Shown in pieces: positions 32,548 through 43,159 of a DNA stretch of 64,000 nucleotides. A model generated the notes under the pieces. The model was not told where the DNA came from, searched no databases, and worked only from the letters and a program-made list of their open reading frames with translations. The translations under genes were made by a program, and so were the position numbers. The DNA is taken from the NCBI GenBank assembly GCA_916048095.2, contig OU696575.1, positions 4,745,501 through 4,809,500 of the forward strand. Reading direction: 5' to 3'. The stretch comes from Sacculina carcini. Lineage: Eukaryota; Arthropoda; Thecostraca; Sacculinidae. Each line of letters opens with the position of its first letter. Position 1 is the stretch's first letter.

Positions 32548-33046
32548 AATTAAGTACGATTATTTTCTGAAAAATGAGCTAAAAATTAAGTCAACAAACA
32601 GTTGTATCAGCAAGTAATTTGATAAGTAAAACTCTGTAAGCATACATTAAAAGGCATAACCAAAGTGAGATAAAAACAATATATACGGTAAAATCTCCCA
32701 CCTCTAAGCACCTCTAAACCTCTACACATTAACATCTCTAAAACGGCACCTTGGGTGAACAATTGAAAACTAGAACGGCACCCTCAAACAGAACGGTAAC
32801 TCAAATCAAATGTCTTTTTGATTAATCCTTCTCTTTTGACAATAGCTATGAATTACTTAATTTTATGAGTGAATTTGTGATTATCAGTAATCACGCTGTA
32901 TCTGTGTCATTTGTTAATTAAATATGCACACGTCACCTAATTATATTTTCATCCATAAAATTTACCGTATATTCTCAAAATTCGATGATTGAGATGCGAT
33001 GATTGAATGCGATGATGTAACATTGTCACATAATACATATATACCT
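32548..33046. other. AT-rich intron or intergenic sequence
   Basis: Upstream of the zinc-finger exon on the minus strand, so probably intron. No further exon was recognised. Confidence 0.35.
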
Positions 33047-33608
33047 TTTACAATCTCATTTGTCCCAACTAAATTCAAAACTGACCCAACTGAAATCAAA
33101 ATTGTCCGAACTGAAATCAAAATTGTCCCAACTGAAATCAAAGTTGTGCCAGCTGAAATCAAAATGGTCCCAACTGAAATCAAAATTGTCCCAACTGAAA
33201 TCAAAATTGTCCCAGCTAGAACCACAACGTATGTTATTGATTTTACATTTAATATCAAACTTAATTGTTATCAGTACATTTTATTGTATTTCACATGAAA
33301 AATTTAGCATAAGTTGTAATACACAGATATGGACTACTTACAAGGCAATATACAATTATGTGCTATGGTATGTACTACAATTACAATGCAGATATGTACC
33401 GTATGTACTTACTTTATGAGGAACTCTATCAGCCAATATATCAATGTCAGCGTATATAGCGTATATACCAGCAGCGCGTGTACTTAAATTCTAGCAACAA
33501 AGCAAGATATCACAGCTCAACACAATCTCAACGCAGCATGACCCACTAAAACACCTTCACTAACAAACACGCACGAACGTTCTACGCAAACAACTGCCCT
33601 ATGGCGCG
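33047..33608 (+). repeat. Left arm of a large inverted repeat
   Basis: This arm is the reverse complement of about 35925-36573. It consists of a 21-bp minisatellite at the outer end (33070-33222), then about 380 bases of shared unique sequence (landmarks TTATCAGTACATTTTATTG, TACAATTATGTGCTATGGTA, ACTTAAATTCTAGCAACAAA). A third, plus-oriented partial copy without the minisatellite lies at 50050-50290. The two arms with their 2.3-kb interior look like a foldback-type element or two opposed copies of one repeat. Confidence 0.75.
33070..33222. repeat. 21-bp minisatellite, about 7 units
   Basis: Each unit contains ACTGAAATCAAAATTGTCCC. Because 21 is a multiple of 3, every frame gives a seven-residue repeat (SQLKSKL, PTEIKIV, or on the other strand GTILISV), so the long frames here need not be genes. 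Confidence 0.85.
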
Positions 33609-33677
33609 CACTCCATCAGCCAATATATCAGTGTCAGCGTGTAGAGTCACTGTTCTCGGAGAGCACTCGCGAGAAAA

Positions 33678-33717
<40 letters not shown>

Positions 33718-33911
33718 CTACAGAAATATCACACTTTCAGAGACGGTATATTCCGTCTTATGGCAAGTGTTCAGGCATCACGTGCGAATGGCGTTTGCCG
33801 TTGCTAGCCATCTGTACTATGTTTAATATAGTACGGTATATATTATATATATATATATATTGTGTCTATTTGTGTGTGCGAGGTGGAGTGAGTGTATGTA
33901 TGTTGTATGCA
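33609..33911. other. AC and AT microsatellites inside the inverted repeat
   Basis: A pure AC run of about 33 bases lies at 33683-33715 and an AT run at 33841-33860. No gene was seen. Confidence 0.5.
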
Positions 33912-34239
33912 TAGAGATGCGACCTAAAAAAAAACGAGTTTTTAAAAAAAAAAAAAACGTTTTTTTGCCAAAAAAAAACGCGACCAAAAAAACACGTTCT
34001 TTTTGGGTTTTTTTTGAAGAGTCGTGCAAAGAATTCAAATTATGGAAATGATATATTTGGGATGTTAAATGAATGATTTTGTATCAACACATGAGTTATA
34101 CATGCTATTAGTGGCCCTATCAAATTGAATTATCATTAAATATGCACAATATAATTGTTATAATGTGTCTGAAAGCCCTAATATCATTGCTTGCACAGTA
34201 TTGTGCGGCAATTCTATGTACAGTGAAGTCTTGCATTCA

Positions 34240-34625
34240 ATTCAATTCAATTTGTGGACACAGTGGTGTAGTGTTAGCACACCCGCCTCACAAGCGGGAG
34301 GTCCGTGGTTCGAAGCCCGGCGGAGCAGAATTTCATTGGGCGAATTCTACAATCCCACAGCCCCTGTCCACCCAGCAGAAAATGATGGTACCAGATATCA
34401 GTCATGAGTTGTGCGATGCATTCTGGGGAGGTGTCCCTCTCTAATACGTCTTGTGGCTTGTCCACTCGTCCTTGTGGCGCCATAGAGGGTCGTGGATTGG
34501 AGAACGTGGAGAGGGTCGGTTCTGTGGTGGCAGCGATCTGCACGGGGCACGCCTGTGTGTTCATAATCGTCGGCTTCTTCCCGTGTAGCAGCTGTCAATT
34601 AGGCATTTAACCTATTTATTTTAAT
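34240..34625 (+). mobile_element. tRNA-derived SINE
   Basis: The sequence interrupts the third hAT-type copy exactly where copies 1 and 2 are continuous (ATTCAATTATTGAG). Its first about 75 bases form a tRNA-like head: an A-box-like TGGTGTAGTGTTAGCAC, an anticodon arm CCCGC-CTCACAA-GCGGG with CAC (valine) in the anticodon position, and a B-box GGTTCGAAGCC. A unique body of about 300 bases and a short TATTTATTTTAATTATT tail follow. It would be transcribed by RNA polymerase III and mobilised by a LINE. Confidence 0.75.
34254..34328 (+). ncRNA. tRNA-Val-like head of the SINE
   Basis: The head can be folded into the D, anticodon and T arms of a tRNA with a CAC anticodon. The acceptor stem is not well paired and the sequence continues into the SINE body, so this is a promoter module rather than a functional tRNA. 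Confidence 0.6.
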
Positions 34626-35868
34626 TATTGAGTTAATCATTGTGTAAGAAAGCAGGGTTTGAGAACCGTTTTTATGCTAAATCTGAAACTGTTTTAAAAA
34701 AAACAACATGTGGCATAATTTTTTATTATTTTTTACATATTACCTTGTTCCTACCAGAAATGAACTACGTTGATTATAATATGTTTCATAATTTCATTCA
34801 GCAGATCAATTATTTGCAAAAATAAAAGTACAAACACTGCAAATATTTACACAAAGACTACAAATATACACACAAACTTAGTGTCCCTAATGAGACTACG
34901 AATAAAAGCGGGTCGCATTAATCAGAGTGGCAATTCTGACCAGAAAACGGGCAATATTTTCGTGTAGGAAAAAAAAGACTGGGGAAATATATTTAATGTA
35001 CAAAAAGGTATTTGAACACAAATTACTACATCAAAGAAACCATCATCCATAAAACCAGTTCTAAAAACAGGTTACTAAAAATACCAATTAATTTGGTTCA
35101 ACTTTCCTTGATATGCCGCTAATTTTTTTTCGAAATCTCTACATCTACGAAAACCGTTTATCAAAAAATATATTTTGAAAAACCCATGGTTTAAAAAAGC
35201 AGTTTAAATCAAATGGTTTAACCAGCCGCTTATACGTACCAGCAGGCTACTTGCCATACAAAAGGTATTTGAACGTACATCAATCAAATCTATCTTACAT
35301 AGATACTGTTTTAGAAAACATTGCTTCATTAAAAAACCGTTAAATATACGCTTGTCAAAAAAACACTTGACCAGCCAATTAGCTTGTCTTGTTCTGCTGT
35401 CAACATTTTCTGAATCTGTACATTAATAAAACGAATTTAAAACCAATTTGAAAAAAAGCATTTCATTTTTTCATAAAAAACATGGTTTCTTTTTAAAAAA
35501 CACATGATTACTCAATGAATTTGTTTTGTTCTGCTGACAAATTATTTCAAATATCCACATAATTATAACCATCTTTAAAAACATGGGTTTTCTCAATGAA
35601 AAAACCTAGACCATCGGATCCGGATGCACTTTCAAAGAGACTCCTGAGGTATTTATTGATAAATATTTTTATTTGTTATACTATTATCAAATTATCTTTG
35701 AAATAAGACACGTAAGAATGTACAAAACGTCAATTAAACTCGCTTCTATGCACTAAAATCCTACATCCGATGACAATTGTGGCTAATTCTAAAAAAACTA
35801 AAACTAAAAAAACATGTTTTTTTTGCAAAAAAAAACGCAACAAAAAAAACGTTTTTTTTGCGTCACTA

Positions 35869-35924
35869 TGTATGCACATGCTATGAGTGAGCAGGGGGAT
35901 GCAGGGGGTTGGGCAGTGCGCGCC
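35869..35924. other. GC-rich link between the hAT copy and the right arm
   Basis: A G-rich stretch followed by a first CAGTGCGCGCCAT motif, which is repeated at the start of the right arm. Confidence 0.4.
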
Positions 35925-36573
35925 ATGGGGAAGTGCGCGCCATAGGGCAGTTGTTTGTGCAGAACGTTCGTGCGTGTTTGTTAGTGAATGTGTCTTATTG
36001 GGCCATGTTGTGCTGTGATTTTGTTGAGTTGTGATATCTTGATTTGTTGCTAGAATTTAAGTACACGCGCTGGTGGTATATACGCTGACATTGATATATT
36101 GGCTGATAGAGTTCCTCATAAAGTAAGTATACATACGGTACATATCTGCATTGTAATTGTAGTACATACCATAGCACATAATTGTATAGTACATAGTAAG
36201 TATAGTACATATCTGTGTTTTACGACTAATGCTAAATTTTGCATGTGAAAAAAAACGTACTGATAACAATTAAGTTTGATATTTAATGTAAAATCAATAA
36301 CATACATTGTGGTTCTAGCTGGGACAATTTTGATTTCAGTTGGGACAACTTTGATTTCAGTTGGGACAACTTTGATTTCAGTTGGGACAACTTTGATTTC
36401 AGTTGGGACAACTTTGATTTCAGTTGGGACAATTTTGATTTCAGCTGGGACAACTTTGATTTCAGTTGGGACAACTTGGATTTCAGTTGGGACAACTTGG
36501 ATTTCAGTTGGGACAACTTGGATTTCAGTTGGGAAAATTTTGATTTCAGTTGGGACAAATGAAATTGTAAAAC
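35925..36573 (-). repeat. Right arm of the large inverted repeat
   Basis: Reverse complement of 33047-33608. The inner end carries GTGCGCGCCAT motifs. The outer end is a longer run of the 21-bp minisatellite (36309-36563, about 12 units), giving an expansion of about five units relative to the left arm. Confidence 0.75.
36309..36563. repeat. 21-bp minisatellite, about 12 units
   Basis: Units contain GTTGGGACAACTTTGATTTC, the reverse complement of the left-arm repeat. Variants are grouped: three adjacent units carry CTTGGATT, which indicates local unit-by-unit expansion. Confidence 0.88.
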
Positions 36574-36577
36574 AAAC

Positions 36578-37835
36578 AAACAAACAAACAAACCAGGTAT
36601 TTGGTATAGCGCACTAATTTGCAAAGGCGCGGAAGCGTACAAAATAGAGTAAAATGAGGTATAATAGTGATAGGGGCTCAAAAAGAACAAAATTATATGA
36701 GCTGAAGTGATAAGGCACAAAAAATATCAAGAGCAGGAAATATATACAACAATCAAGAAAATCAAGAAAATATACACAGTGTATGATCAGAGGCGAGAGA
36801 AAATAAAAGAATGGGATCAGAGAAGTGTAGCTGACAGAGAAAATATTTAATTTTGGTATTGAGAGATAAGCCAAAAAAGAGTATCAGCAATTTCTATAGG
36901 GCGGCGACGGAAGGGACAGTAAGTATATATGAAGAGAAACCGAAAAGGAAGAGTAGGATTTTTTCTGTGGAATGTGATGAGGAAGAGAGTTATAAAGTGG
37001 GGGAGCAGAAAAGTAGAAGGATTTAGCTGACCAGTTAGACTCGTGGTCAGCAGGAGGACATAGGACATAGGCACAGGACGGCGACTTAAAGAACGATCAG
37101 AGGGAAATAGAAGCGAATACAGGTAAGCAGGTGGAGAAGGAGTATGGAGAAGTTTATAGACAATGCAGCACAGATTATGGTGGATCCTGGACAGAGCAGA
37201 CAACCAGCCAAGTTTACGAATATGGGCGGATGTGGGTGACTTGGGGGGAAGACGAAGGACAAAGCGGCAAGAAAGATTTATAATTGACTGGAGAGAGCGG
37301 ATGGATTTTAGAGGAAGGTGAAAAAATAAAGAATTGCAGTAATCGATATGGGAAAAAATATATGAATTAACTAGGAGTAGAGCGGATGCCTCATCAAGAT
37401 GAGAGCGGATCGGGTACAATTGACGTAAAACAAAACGACAGTAACGTGAAATTTTGAAAATGTGTTGAGCGAATGACAGTGTGGGGTCAAATTGGACTCC
37501 TAGATTACGAAATTGTGAGGAAAGAGGTAGATCTATTGAGCATGGAGTAATTTTTGGAGGATGGAAAATTATATAAACAGTTTTATCAGGGTTCAGTAGA
37601 AGATTTCGAGAGGATGCCCACTCAGCTATGTGGGAGAGAAGTTTAGGAATTAGGTTAGTATTGGCCAAAGATAAAGGAAAATAGATTTGTATGTCATCCG
37701 CATATATGTGAAAGTAGATGGTATAGCTGCGGAGAATAGGACAGAGGGAGGAAACGTACAGATTAAAGAGAAGAGGACCGAGAAGGGAGCCCTGTGGGAC
37801 TCGAAAAGGTTGGTTCGGTGTTATTGTTACCAGTA
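36578..37835 (-). pseudogene. CR1/L2-like LINE, 5' truncated (RT C-terminal half)
   Basis: On the minus strand the frame begins at RVPQGSLLGPLLFNLYVSSL (37805) and contains YADDIQIYFPLS with the YADD catalytic pair. It is followed by the thumb (DYCNSLFFHLP) and the C-terminal region to 36847. Similarity to the LINE at 43.2-45.8 kb is clear throughout. The 3' UTR ends with GCGCTATACCAAATAC and a (TTTG)n tail at 36578-36594. The RT N-terminal half and the endonuclease are missing. The apparent ORF start (to 37923) extends into the neighbouring LTR. Confidence 0.75.
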
Positions 37836-37857
37836 TCAGTATGTCTGATTCTGAGAG

Positions 37858-38099
37858 TGTTGTGTCGGTCGCGTTAATAATTCCACTGATCACGCATGAA
37901 TAACTCACTCGATCACAACGCACAATCTTTATTATAACACAACACGAACACTGTAATTAACTCACTCAATTTACCACCTCACGACACCAACGCACACTAT
38001 CAAGTCAAACGATGAATGACGACCTTGATCGTCATCGTGATAGCCAACATATCCCAAAGGTACACACCCCGACATATCTTGGAGGAATATGTAACTACA
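37858..38099 (-). repeat. Probable 3' LTR of Gypsy element 3
   Basis: Follows the end of pol on the minus strand, begins about TGTAGTTAC and ends ACAACA. It contains AATAAAG, a likely polyadenylation signal. There is no partner LTR in the window, so the exact ends are inferred from the short terminal inverted repeat. Confidence 0.45.
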
Positions 38100-38121
38100 G
38101 CTTCGCTATATCCTCCCCGCG

Positions 38122-39032
38122 CTAGTCAAGTCGTCGGGGTAGCCAACGACAACGTCCTCCACGCGATGGCGGCAGCTGCACTAGCCCGCGATTGAGTGGT
38201 TTCTCTCTCTGCGAAGAGGTATCGACGTATACTCTCTCGTGCACGTTGGCTTCCGCCGACTGATCTCCGATCGATTGATTCTCGCGTTCTGTAACACCTC
38301 CGCCGTTCTTCGGCAGGGCCCCGTTGTCATATGTCTGTGGCCTAGCCGACCGATCAGCTGTATCTTCTCGGTCAGTGCACGACGCGGCTGGAGCCAGATG
38401 GGCGGCGTTACGAACACTCCCGTCGGACAACTTGAACGTCCACTTTCCGACTCTCCGTCTGACGTTCAGAGGACCTATGAAGCGACTGGAACCCTTGACA
38501 ACATGACCCGGCTTCTTGACGTAAACACATTGCCCTTCGGTGATCTGTGACGGTTTAACGCCGAACCTTTAGTCGAAAGCCGTTTTGTTTCTCTTGGATT
38601 GCATACGGTTAACCTCCTCCGGCGTAGCTCGTGGTGGTTTTTTTCGACCACTGGAAGGTTGAGCCTCACAGTTCTACCGTGCAGCAGCTCTGATGGGGAA
38701 GATCCCGTAGCACTGTGTGGTGCTGAGCGGTAGAGGGCGAGCCGTTGCCTCATGTGATCACTGAGACTGATGGTCTTGTCCCAATTCAGCAACCACTGCT
38801 TCAGCGTGCGGTTGAATCTTTCAACGACTGAATTTCCTCTGGGCCAGTATACTGTTGATTTGTGATGTTTGATAGCACGTCGGGTGAGATAGTCCTCGAA
38901 TTCCGTGCTGACGAATGGAGTTCCATTGTCGGAAGCTATCACATCAGGGAAACCTTCTCTAGCGGCACGTCGGGTGAGATAGTCCTCGAATTCCGTGCTG
39001 ACGAATGGAGTTCCATTGTCGGAGGCTATCAC
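38122..39032 (-). pseudogene. Integrase C-terminal part with internal 30-residue duplication
   Basis: The minus-strand frame 38475-39032 encodes IASDNGTPFVSTEFEDYL, the second catalytic Asp region, twice in tandem. A 90-bp unit (38876-38965 and 38966-39055) is duplicated. The Glu region then follows (GNSVVERFNRTLK). The tail continues in another frame at 38122-38430 (SDGSVRNAAHLAP). The duplication places two copies of the D-N-G motif 30 residues apart and would disrupt the core fold. Confidence 0.75.
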
Positions 39033-40218
39033 ATCAGGGAAACCTTCTCTAGCGGCGTGAAATCAATCACGATGGTGGATGTTACGGTAGACGTCAACGC
39101 AACTTCTGCCCACTTTGTTCTGTAGTCAACCATAGTTATTGCGTAGCGGTTTGACTGCGGAGCTGCGTTGATTGGGCCTATCACGTCAATACCCACTTTT
39201 TCCCATGCCTTTTCGGGTAGCGGCACTTCCTGCAGTGGAGCTATTCGAGCCTTACCACACAAGACTTTGTCGGAAGTCTGACAGATTGGACACTCTTGAA
39301 CAAACTTCTCGACTGTATGATCAATTCCAGGAAGCCAAGCAACACTTCGTATTATTTGTTTAGTCTTTACAATTCCTGAATGACCCTCATGCGCTGCCTG
39401 AACATATTGCTCCCGAAGTCGCTCCGGTACAATGACCTGGTACCCATCTCTTAGCACGAGTCCGTCAACAACGCTCAATTCGTGACGCAAGTAGAAGAAT
39501 GGCTGTATTGCAGCGTCACATTGTTTTGCGCTGGTCGGGAATCCACGTTCGATCGCTTCACGTAATGCACATAGCTGAGTGTCTTCACGTGTGGCCGCTT
39601 TCACCTCATCCAAACTGATGGTGGTCTCACCAGCTACCACCGTGGCGATGAGTTCTTGTGTATCGTCGTTCACGTCTGGTTCTCCAACCGACAACCGCGA
39701 TAGTGCGTCAGCACAGAGCAACTTAGCACCTGGAACGTGCTGGATTGTGAACGAAAACACCATTAGTCGGGCTAGCCAGCGTGACACACGTGCTCCTGCG
39801 CGACCGCTCGATTTGGACGACATCACGGATTTGACAGCGACATGGTCCGTCCGCAGAGTGAAGTGGCGACCCCACAGAAACAATCTCCAGTGCTCTACCG
39901 CTCGCACAGCGGCTAGTCTCTTTCTCTGTGACGGAGTATTTACTTTCAACGGCTGAAAATCGCTGACTCCAGAATGATATTGCGTATTATTGGCCTCGGT
40001 CGTCCATCTGTGATAATAGCGCGCCTGTTCCTTTATCACTCGCGTCGGTTGTGACGAAGGGTTGATCTCGAAGGATCGAATTTGTGAAGCACTCTGTCAG
40101 AACAGATGACTTTCTTCACCGCCTGGAAACTCTGGTGGGCTGCCTCGTTCCAGTCAAAGACGACGTCTCTTTTCAGCATCGCGAACAGAGGACCTGTGAT
40201 GGTGGCGTAGTCTGGCAC
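39029..40218 (-). pseudogene. RNase H and integrase zinc/core region of Gypsy element 3
   Basis: The frame 40036-40218 carries the RT connection (FDWNEAAHQSFQAVKK). The frame 39029-40039 carries RNase H wording (VEHWRLFLWGRHFTLRTDH, KLLCADALSRL). It is followed by the integrase HHCC site (HEGHSGIVKTKQ ... CPICQ) and GIDVIGPI with the first catalytic Asp. Frames are offset by small indels, so no continuous pol remains. Confidence 0.75.
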
Positions 40219-40227
40219 AAAGTGTGA

Positions 40228-41313
40228 CTACCACCCACATAGCCCAACAAAGCTTCTCAGTTCAGCAGCATTATGTGGTGGTGGAGCTTGTTGAATGGCT
40301 TGCACATGACTTTGAAGAGGAGTTATGCCATTGGCACTGATCTGGAACCCACAATAATCGATTTCACGCAGTGAAAATTTTGATTTTGCGTCGTTTATGG
40401 TGACTTTCACCTGACGAAGTGCAGATAACACGCGCTGAAGACGTTCGTCGTGTTCTGCCTGTGTGCGTTCCGAGCACACGATGTCATCTAGATAGTGCTG
40501 TACACCAGGTATACCTCGAAGTACACGATCCAGCAATTTTTGGAATGCTGATCCCGCCGATGAAAGACCAAACGGTACTCTCTTGAATTGATAGAGATCG
40601 TCTGGCGTGATGAACGCCGTCAGATGTTTCGATGATGGTTCCAACATCATCTGGTGATAGGCGGACTGTAGGTCAATCTGTGAGAAGACTGATCCTTGCA
40701 GTTTAGTCTGTAGTTCAGTTATAGTCGGAAGAGGATGAGCATCGGGAACGATTTGCTGGTTGAGACTTCTCAAGTCAACACACAGTCTGATTCGTCCATT
40801 TTTCCGTCTGGCAACGACCAGAGGGCTGATCCACTCGGCTGTGTCAACGGGCTCGATCATTCCGGCTCTCTGTAGCTCCGCTAAATCGACTGTCACCTCT
40901 TCACGAACCGAGAGTGGTAGTCTGCGTAACGGACGACCGACCGGAACAGCATCTGCACGTAGCACTATTCGGTGTTGAAATCCCTCTATAGGCGGCAGAA
41001 ATTTTTCCGCATCCCCACCTTCTTGAACTGAGAATATATCTCCTGCTGCTGAGTCAATTTTGACACCCAGCGCTTGCATAAGGTTAAGTCCCATCAATGC
41101 ACCAGATGATAATGATTTGATGCTGAAGATGTCACTCGTTGCGGATCGATCTTGAAATTCGGCCTTGACCTTGATGGTACCCATCACCGGAAGTGACTTT
41201 TCCGATACTCCGAACAATTTTGACTCACTCTTCTGTACAGGTGTTCCTTTGAAACATCGTCCTGCTGCATCTAAACGGATCAGAGTCACCGATGCTCCTG
41301 TGTCTACCATCAT
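40228..41313 (-). pseudogene. Protease and reverse transcriptase of Gypsy element 3
   Basis: The first residues MMVDTGASVTLIRL hold the aspartic protease DTG. The RT follows with CVDLRSLNQQIVPDAHPLP, FSQIDLQSAYHQM (first Asp) and HYLDDIVCS (YLDD). The frame is open over 361 codons, but gag is absent and the frame is lost at 40228 within the RT connection. Confidence 0.8.
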
Positions 41314-41315
41314 AG

Positions 41316-42020
41316 GTAGGTTAGGTTAGGTGAGGTTAGACAAAACACTGATGCCGTTGATTTCGTATACACTTTTAGCTCCAGCACTAGTGTAACTTGT
41401 GTGCGCCTATGCTGCCAGCTGGATTAGGACGGCAAAGAGAGAGCATGGGAGCGCAAATAAATTTTGTCTCAAATAGACTTTGTTCCAAATGGGTCCATGT
41501 CCGTTATAAATAGTGAGTTATAAGCGGTGAGGTATAAACAGTCAGTTATGAACAGTCAGTTATAAACAGTGAGTTATAAACAGTGAGTAATAAACAGTGA
41601 GTTATAAGCAGTAAGTTCATGATAAGCTCACTTTTGTGCACGGAAAGATTTCGATGTGTGAGGGATTGATTGTAGTAGACATTCAGAGTGGTCTGGTAGT
41701 CCAACGAGGTCGAACATTTGGTGAAGCATTGTTCTTTTGAGATGAACATCCAGTTCAGTGTCAACGGCCAAGGAAGGGCTCTGGTTGACTTCAAGCAGCC
41801 ACGGCTTCAGCTCACTGTCAATCTAGACATGTCAACAACACAACCACACAATAAACATCATCATCCATAATAATGTCATCAACAAAAACGACAACAATGA
41901 CACCATCCACATTAACAACAACATCAACAACAACAAATACATTGATAACAACAGCACCAACGACCAATTTAACAACAACAGCCTTTGCGACAACATCATC
42001 AATAACAAAAACGGATCTAG
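41316..42020. other. Non-coding; TTAGG-like tract, 14-bp minisatellite, AAC-rich run
   Basis: A TAGGTTAGGTTAGGTGAGGT-type tract (about 41316-41340) adjoins the truncation point of Gypsy element 3. A 14-bp repeat (CAGTGAGTTATAAA and variants, about eight units) covers 41505-41612. ACA/ATC triplet-rich sequence spans 41830-42005. Confidence 0.5.
41505..41612. repeat. 14-bp minisatellite, about 8 units
   Basis: Units are variants of CAGTGAGTTATAAA (CAGTCAGTTATGAA, CAGTGAGTAATAAA). The repeat is non-coding. Confidence 0.8.
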
Positions 42021-42600
42021 TACAATATTGCCCTATGAACATTTTAGCCACAAACGCTTGTATACTCCCATACTCAGGAATAGGGCAATATGCTCACCTC
42101 GGCCAGTATAGTGTCAAAGGCGTACCAAGTGCGGTGAGTGCGACTGCGACTTGTTGCCAATATGTTCACTTTGTTATGCTGAGCTATGCTGAGTTTGTTA
42201 TGTTGAGCTATGTTTCACCATAGCGTAATTTCAGTGGTTTTCAACACAACGCACGAGTATATACCCAACAGGTAGCTAGCATCTTACATACTGTGCGGTT
42301 ATTGGCTAGGCTCAGTAATCTAACTAGACTTAACCTGACCTGACCTGACCTAACCTAGCCAATAACCGCACAGTTTGTTAGGTGCTAGCTACTTGTTGTA
42401 TATAAACTCGTGCATTGTGTTGAAAACTACTGAAATTACGCTATGGTGAAAATTTAACATATTGGCCACAAGCTGCATTCGCACTTTCGCACTTGGTACG
42501 CCTTTGACGCTACACTGGCCGAGGTGAACATATTGCCATATTGTAGAGTATGGGAGTACTCGGGCATTTGTGGCTAATATGTTCATAGGGCAATATTGTA
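42021..42600. mobile_element. Foldback (long palindromic) MITE
   Basis: The two halves are reverse complements over about 270 bases each. Outer ends are TACAATATTGCCCTATGAAC and its complement at 42581-42600, and inner landmarks include GTGCGGTTATTGGCTAGG. The centre is a short asymmetric loop with a CCTGA-type repeat (42335-42350). Excluding a terminal TA on each side, the ends read CAATATTGCCC, which would fit a Tc1/mariner-type element with a TA target duplication. There is no transposase. Arm divergence is moderate. Confidence 0.75.
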
Positions 42601-43159
42601 GAGCTCCCACAAAAACAACATCTTATTAAATAATATATAGCATAAGCGGTCTTTTCTTTGTTTGTGTGATGAAGAAACAAGACAATGCAAAACAGTTACT
42701 TAAATGTATTTAAAGATGAAACATGCGAATGTCTCGAACACACAAATTGTTTATTAACCCACGAGCGCATTTTGCCCATTTAAATGGGCGTTAACTGACG
42801 TTCATACTTTCATCATTTTTGTCTAATCAAATCCACTTATATATATTTCAATTGTTACGCCGCACGTGGAAGTATCTATTGTTGTGGTTTATTGCTTGTT
42901 TTATTCCAATTTGTTTATTATATGGGAATTTAACAGGTCCTAAGTTGATAGTTTTTGCTCAAACCGAAATGGCTGGACGCAGGTATGTTTTTGTTCTAAT
43001 AATTTCGTAAATATTACGTCAAATTCCTTTTTGAATTCGGGTAATAGTTCCTGAAATATGTCCTTTGGCAATGGAGTGCATTTATTTTCCTGTACTTAAT
43101 TTTCTCTTGCTTTTTCCATCAGCTAAAGTAGTCAGCTAACCTACTTCATTTCTCTTCTT

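Larger units (their letters stand above)
33912..35868. mobile_element. Non-autonomous hAT-type element, copy 3 with SINE inside
   Basis: It begins TAGAGATGCGACC and ends TTTTTTTGCGTCACTA. A perfect 8-bp target duplication TGTATGCA flanks it (33904-33911 and 35869-35876). The interior is collinear with copy 1, except for about 385 bp of inserted SINE near 34240-34625. Total length is 1957 bp, so the element alone is about 1.57 kb, as in copy 1. It has no transposase. The perfect duplication shows that this copy is younger than copy 1. Confidence 0.85.
37858..41315 (-). mobile_element. Gypsy (Mag-like) retrotransposon 3, decayed and 5' truncated
   Basis: On the minus strand the order is protease (41313), RT, RNase H, integrase, C-terminal tail, and a probable 3' LTR at about 37858-38099. 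Gag and the 5' LTR are missing: homology stops at the protease, next to a TAGGTTAGG-type tract. The integrase tail wording (LSDGSVRNAAHLA in a broken frame) matches that of the array at 56.5-61.0 kb, so the two are relatives. Several frameshifts and one tandem duplication show that it is dead. Confidence 0.8.

Noticed and set aside
34254-34328. Functional tRNA-Val gene
   Set aside because: The acceptor stem is poor and the sequence continues into a SINE body inside a transposon.
36116-36720. Frames of repeated PTEIKVV or SQLKSKL
   Set aside because: They come from the 21-bp minisatellite; both strands and several frames are equally open.
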